In this document: positions 8,128 to 15,076 of the stretch, piece after piece
Layout: each line of letters begins with the position of its first letter
Position numbering within the stretch: the first letter of the stretch is position 1
Assembly: GCA_963698085.1 (NCBI GenBank)
Contig: OY969122.1
Coordinates: 310,001-374,000 of the forward strand
Length of the DNA stretch: 64,000 bases
Direction: 5' to 3'
From: VRUE01 sp963698085
GTDB taxonomy: Bacteria > Actinomycetota > Thermoleophilia > Solirubrobacterales > 70-9
Made by a program: the position numbers and the translations under genes
Notes under the pieces: model-generated
What the model saw: the letters and a program-made list of their open reading frames with translations, nothing else
Told to the model about the DNA's origin: nothing
Databases searched by the model: none

Positions 8128-9348
8128 ATGCGGTCCACCGTCCGATCACACCTGCTCGCAGCCTGCCTCGTCTCGGTGCTCTGTCTGGCCGGGGCGGGAT
8201 GCGGCGGAGGGCCGGACAGCGGCGCGACCAGCGCCAACGCGGACGAAGCGCCGCTGATCGACTGGCCGCTCTTTGGTCGTGTGCCGCAGCGGACGCACTA
8301 CCTGCCCAACGAAGGGCGCGAGCTCGATCCACCGCTGCGCGAAGCGTGGTCGGTCAACACCCACGCGCTGATCGAGTTCCCGCCGGCGATCGCGGGCGGC
8401 GTCGCCTACGTCGCCAACAAGTACGGCAACGCGAAAGCGATTCGCCTGCGCGACCGCAAGGTGCTCTGGGAGAGGACTACCGACCGCCGCCTCTCCGGGC
8501 CACCAACCTTCGTCACCGCCCCCGTCTACCACCGGGGTCGGGTCTTCCTCGCCTTCCTCAACGGCGGCCTGGTTGCGGTGGACGCAAGTAGCGGCAAGGC
8601 CGACTGGAAGCGCAATCTGCACGCCCACCTTGAGTCCTCACCGCTCGCCGTCGACGGCAACCTCTATCTCGGCGACGACAAGACGAACCTGATCTCGGTC
8701 GGCGCCTCCGACGGCAAGATCCGCTGGCAGTTCAACTCGCCAGGAGCGATCAAAGCCAGTCCCAGCTACCACGATGGCCGGGTCTACATCGCCGACTACC
8801 AGGCCGCGATGTTCTCTGTGGACGCTGACAGCGGCAAGCTCCTCTGGCGGACCAATACGAGCAAGGTCCCGCCCTTTGGCAACGGCGGCTTCTACTCCTC
8901 TCCAGCCGTCGCCTTCGGCAACGTCTACGCGGCGCGCGACGACGGCACCGTCTACGCCTTCAACGAGAAGAGCGGCAAGGTCGCCTGGTTCTTCCCAACT
9001 AATAACTTCATCTACGGCTCTCCCGCCGTCGCCCACGTGCCCCGCACCCCGCCCAGCGTCTACATCGGCGGCTACGACGAGCACTTCTACGCGCTCGACG
9101 CCCTGTCCGGCAAGCGGCGCTGGCGCGTCGACGTCGGTGGTCCCGTTCCCGGCACCGCCACGGTGATCGGCCATACCGTCTACACGTCGAGCTTCAAGAC
9201 GCGTGAAACGATTGGCATCGACGTGCGCAACCACCGCAAGACCTTCTCCCTGCGCCAGGCCGGCTACACGCCGGTCGTCTCCGACGGGCGCCGTCTCTTC
9301 GCGGTCGGCTACTACGAGTTGGTCGGGCTGGGGCCGACCCACCGCTGA
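8128..9348 (+). CDS. PQQ-like beta-propeller lipoprotein
   Basis: A 406-residue exported protein. The signal peptide ends in lipobox LAGAGC, followed by a short Gly/Ser/Asp linker. From about residue 80 there are repeated beta-propeller blades with the PQQ-like signature, for example LVAVDASSGKADWKRN, FSVDADSGKLLWRTN, VYAFNEKSGKVAWFF and FYALDALSGKRRWRVD, each ending in the W that docks neighbouring blades. This is the quinoprotein/BamB-like repeat, but conserved PQQ-binding residues cannot be assigned and actinobacteria lack BamB's outer membrane partner. It probably acts as a surface scaffold or binding protein. Confidence 0.85.
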   Translation: MRSTVRSHLLAACLVSVLCLAGAGCGGGPDSGATSANADEAPLIDWPLFGRVPQRTHYLPNEGRELDPPLREAWSVNTHALIEFPPAIAGGVAYVANKYGNAKAIRLRDRKVLWERTTDRRLSGPPTFVTAPVYHRGRVFLAFLNGGLVAVDASSGKADWKRNLHAHLESSPLAVDGNLYLGDDKTNLISVGASDGKIRWQFNSPGAIKASPSYHDGRVYIADYQAAMFSVDADSGKLLWRTNTSKVPPFGNGGFYSSPAVAFGNVYAARDDGTVYAFNEKSGKVAWFFPTNNFIYGSPAVAHVPRTPPSVYIGGYDEHFYALDALSGKRRWRVDVGGPVPGTATVIGHTVYTSSFKTRETIGIDVRNHRKTFSLRQAGYTPVVSDGRRLFAVGYYELVGLGPTHR

Positions 9349-9399
9349 GCGTCTGCAGGCGGATCTCACATTTATCCGTCAGCCTTCGTTGAGCCTGAG

Positions 9400-10980
9400 C
9401 TACCAGGCGTCGACGAAGCGGTGGCCGCGCTCGGGCTCCGCCGCAGATGAGGCGGTCGCCAGGGTCGAGGCGATCAGTGGGCGGGTCTGGGCGGGATCGA
9501 TGACGTCGTCGAGCTCGAACAGCGTGGCGGCGTTGAGCGCCTTGGCATTGCGCTCGGCTGCCGCGGTCAAATCACGCACCCGCTGCTCGCGTTCTACCTC
9601 GTCCTCGATCGCATCCAGCTCCTTGCGCAGCGCCAGCTTCACCGCGCCCTCGAGGCCCATCGGCCCAACATGCGCCATCGGCCAGGCGACCGTCAGCAGC
9701 GGCTCGTGCAGGCTGCCCCCGGCCATCGCCTGGGCACCGAGGCCGTAGCCGCGGCGCAGGATCACGGCGATCAGCGGCACGCGTAGCGTCGCGCCGCCGA
9801 TCAGGAGCCGCGACGCGTGACGCACGAGGCCGGTTGCCTCGACCTCGGGGCCGACCATGAATCCAGGCGTGTCGATCAGCGAGACCACCGGCAGCCCGAA
9901 CGCGTCGCACAGCTGCAGGAAACGAGCAGCCTTGTCGGAGGCGTCGCCGGTGATCGCGCCTGCGGTGTGGCGGGTGTCATTGGCGAGGAAGCCGAGCGGG
10001 CGTCCCTCGATTCGCCCCAGCGCCGTCACCATCTCGGGCGCGAAGCGCTCGCGCAGGAAGGTGACCGAACCGGTGTCGGCGAGCGTCTCGATCACGGGCG
10101 CAACCGCGTAGGCACGCCGCTCACGCTCGGGGACGATCTCGCGCAGCGCCGCCTGATCGGGTTCGGCGCCGGGCGGCGTCGCCCCCTGAAAGTAGGCGAG
10201 CAGGCGCTTGCTGGCGGCAACCGCCTCCGCCTCATCGGCAACCGCGAGGTCGACCACGCCGTTGCGCGTCTGCATCTCCAGCGGACCGACGTCGTCGGGA
10301 TCGACCTTGCCCAGGCCACCGCCCTCGATCATCGCTGGGCCGCCCATGCCGAGTGAGACGTTCTCGGTGGCGACTATCAGGTCCGAGCAGCCGGCGAGCA
10401 CGGCGTTGCCGGCGAAGCATCGCCCAGCGACGACGGCGATCCGCGGCACTAGTCCGGACAAGCGAGCCCAGAGGGCAAAGGCGCGCGTGTCGAGCGCCGA
10501 GACGACCGGGTAGTCGGTATCGCCCGGCCGGCCGCCGCCACCCTCGGCGAAAAGCACGGTCGGCAGCCGCATCCGCTCGATCAGCTCGAAGAGCCGGTCC
10601 TTCTTGCGATGGCCGAGCGCTCCCTGCGTGCCGGCCAGGACCGTGTAGTCGTAGGAGAGGACGGCGCAGGCGCCGCGCTCGCCGAAGAGCTCGCCGTTGA
10701 TCCGCGCGGTGCCGCCGATAAACCCGTCGGCGGGGGTCCGCTCGATCAGCTCCTCGAGCTCGCGCCTCCCCCGCTGTGCGGCGATCGCGAAGCGGCCGTA
10801 CTCGACGAACGAGCCAGGGTCGACGAGGTCGTCGATGTTCTCGCGAGCGGTGCGACCACCCGCCTCGTGGCGGCGGCGCACTGCCTCCGGCCGTGCGTCA
10901 TCCCGAGTGAGCGCCTCGCGCCGCACGAGCTCGGCGAGATCCTCGCGTTCCCCTCCCCCGCTTTCCTCCTCCTTCGGCAC
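9400..10980 (-). CDS. Acyl-CoA carboxyltransferase subunit (biotin-dependent carboxylase)
   Basis: A 526-residue carboxyltransferase of the AccD/PccB/MccB superfamily, with both crotonase-like halves. The N-terminal half has the VDPGSFVEYG entry and a glycine-rich CoA loop (EGGGGRPG, then GRCFAGNAVLAG). The C-terminal half has LGFLANDTRHTAGAITGDASDKAARFLQLCDAFGLPVVSLIDTPGFMVG and the MAGGSLHEPLLTVAWP stretch. It transfers the carboxyl group from carboxybiotin to an acyl-CoA. No biotin carboxylase or BCCP gene is adjacent, so it must pair with a distant alpha subunit. It is clearly different from the second carboxyltransferase at 17101-18621. Confidence 0.85.
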   Translation of the reverse strand: MPKEEESGGGEREDLAELVRREALTRDDARPEAVRRRHEAGGRTARENIDDLVDPGSFVEYGRFAIAAQRGRRELEELIERTPADGFIGGTARINGELFGERGACAVLSYDYTVLAGTQGALGHRKKDRLFELIERMRLPTVLFAEGGGGRPGDTDYPVVSALDTRAFALWARLSGLVPRIAVVAGRCFAGNAVLAGCSDLIVATENVSLGMGGPAMIEGGGLGKVDPDDVGPLEMQTRNGVVDLAVADEAEAVAASKRLLAYFQGATPPGAEPDQAALREIVPERERRAYAVAPVIETLADTGSVTFLRERFAPEMVTALGRIEGRPLGFLANDTRHTAGAITGDASDKAARFLQLCDAFGLPVVSLIDTPGFMVGPEVEATGLVRHASRLLIGGATLRVPLIAVILRRGYGLGAQAMAGGSLHEPLLTVAWPMAHVGPMGLEGAVKLALRKELDAIEDEVEREQRVRDLTAAAERNAKALNAATLFELDDVIDPAQTRPLIASTLATASSAAEPERGHRFVDAW

Positions 10981-11026
10981 ACGCCGATCTTCTCAGGTCA
11001 GATTGAGGCCTCGCGGCCGACGCACG

Positions 11027-11755
11027 TCATACGGCCACCGGACCTGGGCGCAGGACGTCGGGGTCGTGCCCTGGCATCACCGTGAGGCCCGTGTCGCGCA
11101 GGCCGCGCAAGCGGTCCGCCGAGAGCCCCTGCTCGTCGTGATCGTGACCGAACAGGGGGAAGCGGTGGTCGTCCAGCCCACCGGCAAAGTGCACGACGTC
11201 GCCACCGATCACCAGATCACCGATGCGCACCGACTGATGACCGGGCGTGTGCCCGGGCGTGAGCAGGAGCTCGATCGAGCCGTCGCCGAGTAGATCGTGG
11301 TCGCCGTCGACGAGGACGAGGCGGCGCTCCTCGCCCGCGTAGTCGCGGGGGAAGAAGAAGTTGCGCTCGACCTGGGTGCGATCCTGCCCAGCGGCCCACT
11401 CGCGCTGCTGGATCACCAGTGGAATCGACGCCGGCACGAGCGGCAGGCCACCAACGTGGTCCCAGTGCAGATGGGTGAGAACGACCGTCGTCACGGTGTC
11501 GAGGTCGACCTGCTCGGCGAGGCTCAGCTCCTGTTCGAAGTCGAACAGGCCAAGCGCATCCGATTGCCCGTAGAAGCCAGCCGGGTCGGCGATCGCGGCC
11601 GGATTCAGGCCGGTGTCGATCAGGATCCGCTGCTCCCCGGTCTCGACAAGGTAGGCCGGGACGGGCAGTCGGACCGACGAGCCCTCCGGCTCGCCCCGCC
11701 GCATGAGCGAGGCGGGCGCCGTCAACCAACCGACGTTGAGAAGCTCGACTCGCAC
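11027..11755 (-). CDS. Metallo-beta-lactamase fold protein, AHL-lactonase-like
   Basis: A 242-residue MBL-fold hydrolase. The dinuclear metal motif is THLHWDHVGG (HxHxDH, about residue 94), followed by LLTPGHTPGHQSV (third His), GGDVVHF (bridging Asp) and the late MPGHDPDVL (last His). The N-terminal PAYLVETGEQRILIDTGLNP and the W in HLHWDH place it with AiiA-like N-acyl homoserine lactonases, which open the lactone ring of quorum signals. Other substrates are possible and no signalling genes are nearby. There is no signal peptide. It ends 46 bp before the carboxyltransferase start and may be cotranscribed with it. Confidence 0.8.
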   Translation of the reverse strand: MRVELLNVGWLTAPASLMRRGEPEGSSVRLPVPAYLVETGEQRILIDTGLNPAAIADPAGFYGQSDALGLFDFEQELSLAEQVDLDTVTTVVLTHLHWDHVGGLPLVPASIPLVIQQREWAAGQDRTQVERNFFFPRDYAGEERRLVLVDGDHDLLGDGSIELLLTPGHTPGHQSVRIGDLVIGGDVVHFAGGLDDHRFPLFGHDHDEQGLSADRLRGLRDTGLTVMPGHDPDVLRPGPVAV

Positions 11756-11758
11756 GAG

Positions 11759-11831
11759 CGGGGCAGCCAGGACTCGAACCTGGAATCGCCGGTTTTGGAA
11801 ACCCCGCGCATAACCGTTAGCTCACTCCCCC
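11759..11831 (-). pseudogene. Degenerate tRNA-Trp-like gene (3' half identical to tRNA-Trp)
   Basis: The 41 bases at about 11759-11799, covering the acceptor 3' strand, T-arm and part of the anticodon loop, are identical to the 3' half of the intact tRNA-Trp at 13290-13363. The 5' half is different: the acceptor GGGGGAG has one mismatch with CTGCCCC, a D-arm AGCTAACGGTTA is recognisable, but two of five anticodon stem pairs fail. It is probably a non-functional hybrid or the displaced end of a tRNA hit by an integrated element. A divergent but working tRNA with anticodon CCA cannot be excluded. Confidence 0.6.
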
Positions 11832-11898
11832 TGGGGCACTACAGAGCCCAAATCCTAGTCGAGCCCTTCTCCAGGGGAATGAACGGGTCCGCCGTTCC

Positions 11899-12291
11899 TC
11901 AGTTGAGGACGGCAATCTCGCAGCGAATGCCGGCCGCTCGCTCAAGCCTTCCGTCTGCCGTCAAGAGGACGGTACCGAGCGCCTCGGCGAGTGCGACGTA
12001 GGAGGCATCGCAGGCGCTGAGGTTGTCGCGCAACTCCCAGACTCGGGCGAGCAGCGGCAGGTGCGGGACGCGCCGAAGAGGAAGCGCGGCGAGGTCGGTG
12101 AGCGCCTGTGCGGATCGACGCTCATCGAGCCTCTTTGCCCTTGCCGCGCGGCGCAGGGTCGAGACCACCTCAAGGTCGATCAGCTCCGGCGCCGCAAGCT
12201 GCTCGCCGCGCAGACGCTCGCGGGCGCGGTCGCCGTCGCTGTCGTCGTCGGCGAGCGCTGGCGCGAGTACGGATGCATCGACGACGATCAC
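11899..12291 (-). CDS. vapC: VapC-type PIN-domain toxin (ribonuclease)
   Basis: A 130-residue PIN-domain protein. MIVVDASVLAPAL opens with the first catalytic Asp (D5), ELIDLEVVSTL holds the conserved Glu near residue 41, and LSACDASYVALAEALGTVLLTADGRL carries the last acidic cluster (Asp near 95 and 113). PIN toxins of this kind cleave RNA under Mg2+. It follows the antitoxin gene with a 4-bp ATGA overlap, the usual VapBC arrangement. The pair sits between the two tRNA-Trp copies, suggesting it arrived on a mobile segment. Confidence 0.85.
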   Translation of the reverse strand: MIVVDASVLAPALADDDSDGDRARERLRGEQLAAPELIDLEVVSTLRRAARAKRLDERRSAQALTDLAALPLRRVPHLPLLARVWELRDNLSACDASYVALAEALGTVLLTADGRLERAAGIRCEIAVLN

Positions 12292-12521
12292 GCCGCGCGC
12301 TGGCGATCGTCGCGGAGGCCCTCGGCGGCGAAGGCGAAGCCAAGCGAGCCGCCAGCGCGGCCACCTGCTCGGTCTAGGACCTCCTCCAGCGTCGCCGTCT
12401 CGGCCTGCCGGGTGAGCTGGTCGAGCAAGTACTCCTGCATCGACTGCCCTGCGGCAGCGGCTCGCTCGCGCAAGACTCGGTGCACATCGGGCGGGACGTT
12501 CTTGATCTGGACGCTTGGCAT
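12288..12521 (-). CDS. vapB: VapB-type antitoxin (ribbon-helix-helix)
   Basis: A 77-residue protein. The N-terminal MPSVQIKNVPPDVHRVLRERAAAAGQSMQEYLLDQL is a ribbon-helix-helix DNA-binding domain (FitA/VapB type), and the acidic, Ala/Gly-rich C-terminal tail is the likely toxin-binding arm. The start is ATG 12521, preceded by CCTCCAGGAG (ribosome binding site). A longer frame to 12620 would lack this site. It overlaps the toxin start by 4 bp, so expression is coupled. Such antitoxins usually autorepress their own promoter. Confidence 0.8.
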   Translation of the reverse strand: MPSVQIKNVPPDVHRVLRERAAAAGQSMQEYLLDQLTRQAETATLEEVLDRAGGRAGGSLGFAFAAEGLRDDRQRAA

Positions 12522-12624
12522 CGCTTGAACCTCCTGGAGGATTCTAGCGCCATTTTGGCGCCACGACAGGAACTTTGGCGTTGGAACTCCCCACCCCATC
12601 CGGCCCCGGGTTAGCCTCACGGCG

Positions 12625-13263
12625 ATGGCCGAACAAGCACTTCATGGCCACTCGCACGGCCTGATCGACGAGAACATCAAACGCTCGCGCGAGGGGCTGA
12701 AAGCGGTCGGCCTATCACTGGCAGTGCTGGGGCTCACCGCACTCGTCCAGGTAGCGATCTTCCTCGCCAGCGGCAGCATCGCCCTGCTCGCCGACCTGAT
12801 CCACAACTTCGGCGACGCGGCGACCGCGTTCCCCCTCGGCGTTGCCTTCTTGCTGCGCTCGGCACGCGCCGAGCGGATCGCCGGCCTATTCGTCGTCGCG
12901 GCGATCTTCGTCTCGGCCTGCGTTGCTGGCTATGAGGCGGTACTGCGCCTCGTTCATCCCGAGAACCCGACGCATCTCCTCGCCCTGGCTGGAGCCGGGA
13001 TTGCCGGCTTCGCAGGCAACTGGATCGCTGCGATCATCCGGACCCGTGCTGGCCATCGCCTCAACAGTCCGGCGCTGATCGCAGACGGCAATCACGCCCG
13101 TGCTGATTCCTACGTCAGCTTGGCCGTTGTCGCGAGCGCCGCTGTTGTCGCCCTCGGTGCGCCGGCCGCCGATCCCCTGATCGGCCTCGGCATCACGGCA
13201 GTCATCCTCAAGATCACCTGGGACTCCTGGTGGACCGTGCGCGGCCACCGGCACGTTCACTGA
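12625..13263 (+). CDS. Cation diffusion facilitator (CDF) family efflux protein
   Basis: A 212-residue integral membrane protein with about six helices. The His-rich N-terminus (HGHSHG) and the two metal-site segments LLADLIHNFGDA (helix II) and ALIADGNHARADSYVS (helix V) match CDF metal transporters that export Zn, Co, Fe or Mn by proton antiport. It ends right after helix VI and lacks the usual cytoplasmic C-terminal domain, as in short CDF proteins. It lies inside the interval bounded by the two tRNA-Trp copies, transcribed opposite to the toxin-antitoxin genes. Confidence 0.8.
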   Translation: MAEQALHGHSHGLIDENIKRSREGLKAVGLSLAVLGLTALVQVAIFLASGSIALLADLIHNFGDAATAFPLGVAFLLRSARAERIAGLFVVAAIFVSACVAGYEAVLRLVHPENPTHLLALAGAGIAGFAGNWIAAIIRTRAGHRLNSPALIADGNHARADSYVSLAVVASAAVVALGAPAADPLIGLGITAVILKITWDSWWTVRGHRHVH

Positions 13264-13289
13264 TCTGACTTTCGCCGACCTTCGTTGAA

Positions 13290-13363
13290 CGGGGCAGCCA
13301 GGACTCGAACCTGGAATCGCCGGTTTTGGAGACCGGTGCCTTAGCCAGTTGGGCCACTGCCCC
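13290..13363 (-). tRNA. tRNA-Trp (anticodon CCA)
   Basis: A complete cloverleaf: acceptor GGGGCAG/CTGCCCC, D-arm with AACTGGCTAAGGC, anticodon stem CCGGT/ACCGG around CTCCAAA (anticodon CCA), T-arm CCAGG-TTCGAGT-CCTGG, discriminator G. Its 3' half is repeated exactly at 11759-11799. Confidence 0.95.
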
Positions 13364-13379
13364 GTGGCTGCGAATTCTA

Positions 13380-13464
13380 TGCGGGCGGAGGGACTTGAAC
13401 CCCCACGGGCCGAAGCCCACCAGGACCTAAACCTGGCGCGTATACCAAATTCCGCCACGCCCGC
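13380..13464 (-). tRNA. tRNA-Leu (anticodon TAG)
   Basis: An 85-nt class II tRNA: acceptor GCGGGCG/CGCCCGC, anticodon stem CCAGG/CCTGG with loop TTTAGGT (anticodon TAG), long variable arm GGGCTTCGGCCC, T-loop TTCAAGT, discriminator A. It is 16 bp upstream of tRNA-Trp in the same direction and probably shares its transcript. Confidence 0.95.
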
Positions 13465-13586
13465 TTGCTGCTTAACCGGCGGCCAATGCCGCAGTGTCGC
13501 GCATAGATTCTATGATCGTTGGCGTGGCGGTAGGAGAGGTAACGCCGGGCTACGAGCTCTGGCACCCGAATCGGGAGAAGGCCGAC

Positions 13587-14036
13587 GTGATCACGACCAA
13601 ATTCGTGGTCGCGTTCCTGATGCTGGCAACGGCAGTTATCGCCGCACTAGTGACGATCGGCGGCTTCTCTCTGCTCAGCGGTGGCGGCGGCATGGGCCTC
13701 GTCTGCCTGATCTTCGCCGTGCTCTACGCGTTCTTCTCCTTCCTCGTCTGGCGCTGGAGCCGGGGGATCCTCCCGGTCGCCGCCTCGCTCTCGACGATCC
13801 TGGCGATTTTCTGCGCGGTCGGCGCCAACAGCTGGTTCGCCCGCGACAAGGCCGGCTTCGAGGATGGTCTGATCCCGGTCTCGCTGATCGGGCTGCTGGT
13901 CGTGATCCTGGCGCTGCTCCAGATCGTCCTGATCGTCGCTTGCTTCTACGGCTTCAGCCAAGACTGGCACGTCGAGGAGGAGCGTCCGATCGGCTCGGGC
14001 GAGGACTACGGCGCTGGCGCCCCACAGCCCGCGTAG
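13587..14036 (+). CDS. Four-helix membrane protein of unknown function
   Basis: A 149-residue protein with four predicted membrane helices: FVVAFLMLATAVIAALV near the N-terminus, MGLVCLIFAVLYAFFSFLVW, ILPVAASLSTILAIFCAVGA and LIGLLVVILALLQIVLIVACF. It ends in an acidic tail (HVEEERPIGSGEDYG). I choose the GTG at 13587 because GGGAGAAGG lies 8 bp before it. An in-frame ATG at 13512 would add 25 residues but has no ribosome binding site. The gene sits between tRNA genes on the other strand. I do not recognise the family. Confidence 0.65.
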   Translation: MITTKFVVAFLMLATAVIAALVTIGGFSLLSGGGGMGLVCLIFAVLYAFFSFLVWRWSRGILPVAASLSTILAIFCAVGANSWFARDKAGFEDGLIPVSLIGLLVVILALLQIVLIVACFYGFSQDWHVEEERPIGSGEDYGAGAPQPA

Positions 14037-14046
14037 CGCGAGGCGA

Positions 14047-14130
14047 TGCCGGAGGTGGGACTCGAACCCACAAGCCCGTAAGGGCAATCGATTTTGAGTC
14101 GATCGCGTATGCCAATTCCGCCACTCCGGC
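14047..14130 (-). tRNA. tRNA-Leu (anticodon CAA)
   Basis: An 84-nt class II tRNA: acceptor GCCGGAG/CTCCGGC, anticodon stem ATCGA/TCGAT around loop CTCAAAA (anticodon CAA), variable arm GCCCTTACGGGC, T-arm GTGGG-TTCGAGT-CCCAC, discriminator A. Confidence 0.95.
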
Positions 14131-14233
14131 GCGTGGCGAACGATAGACCGCCGGGTGCGGTCGAGGTTTGAACCGCATACCGGATCAAACCTCGACCACT
14201 GACGATGGGCCCAGCACTAGACTGCGCCGCGGG

Positions 14234-15076
14234 ATGCGGGTGCACCACCTCAACTGCGGCTCGTTCTGCCCTCACGGGCGGCGCTTGATCAACGGCGAGG
14301 GGGGCTTGCTTGAGCGCGGCAGCGTCATCTGCCACTGCCTGGCGATCGAGACGAACGACGGCTTGGTCCTGGTCGACACCGGCTTCGGGATGGAGGACGC
14401 GCGCAACCCCGGCCAGCTCGGCGGGGCCTTCCGGCTGATGATGAACCCGCGCCCGAAGGAGGAGACGACGGCGCTGAGGCAGCTCGAAGCCCTCGGCTTC
14501 GGCGCCGGCGATGTGCGCCACATCATCACCACCCACCTCGACCTCGACCACGCCGGCGGCCTGCCCGACTTCCCCAAGGCGGAGGTGCACCTGCTGGCCG
14601 CCGAGCTGGAGGCCGCCCTCCACCCCGCCCTCAACGACAAACTGCGTTACATCGGCGGCGCCCACTGGAAGCACGACCCTCGCTGGGTAACGCACGAGGC
14701 CGGTGGCGAGGACTGGCTCGGCTTCGAGAGCGTGCGGGTCCTGCCCGGGCTCGAAAGCGAGATCGTGCTGGTGCCGCTGATCGGCCACACTCGCGGGCAC
14801 ACCGCGGTCGCGATCCGCTCGGGCAACGGCTGGCTGCTGCACTGTGGCGACGCCTACTTCAACCACGGCGAGATGCGGACGCCGCCGAGCTGCCCGCCGA
14901 TGCTGCGCTTCTTCCAGAACCTGACCGCCGCCGACAACAAGGCACGCAAGGAAAACCAAGAGCGCTTGCGTGAGCTGGCCGCCCGCCACGGCGACGAAGT
15001 GACCCTGTTCTGTGCCCACGACCCGCACGAGCTGGAGCGCGAGCAGGCCAGGACGAAGGCCGTCGCCACCGGGTGA
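14234..15076 (+). CDS. Metallo-beta-lactamase fold hydrolase
   Basis: A 280-residue MBL-fold protein. The metal motif is THLDLDHAGG (the second His of HxHxDH is replaced by Asp), followed by LIGHTRGHTAV, the LLHCGDAYF bridging Asp and a final CAHDPHEL. The variant HxDxDH motif is common in a glyoxalase/lactonase-like subgroup and should still bind metal. The ATG at 14234 is chosen because the fold starts directly after it (MRVHHLNCGSFCPHG); a GTG/ATG further upstream would start inside the tRNA-Leu promoter zone. The stop overlaps the GTG start of the CoA ligase gene by 4 bp, so the two are translationally coupled. Confidence 0.8.
   Translation: MRVHHLNCGSFCPHGRRLINGEGGLLERGSVICHCLAIETNDGLVLVDTGFGMEDARNPGQLGGAFRLMMNPRPKEETTALRQLEALGFGAGDVRHIITTHLDLDHAGGLPDFPKAEVHLLAAELEAALHPALNDKLRYIGGAHWKHDPRWVTHEAGGEDWLGFESVRVLPGLESEIVLVPLIGHTRGHTAVAIRSGNGWLLHCGDAYFNHGEMRTPPSCPPMLRFFQNLTAADNKARKENQERLRELAARHGDEVTLFCAHDPHELEREQARTKAVATG

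Noticed and set aside
11759..13363. A full integrative element with integrase between the tRNA-Trp copies.
   Set aside because: No integrase, excisionase or replication gene is present in the 1.5-kb interval; only a remnant or duplication can be claimed.
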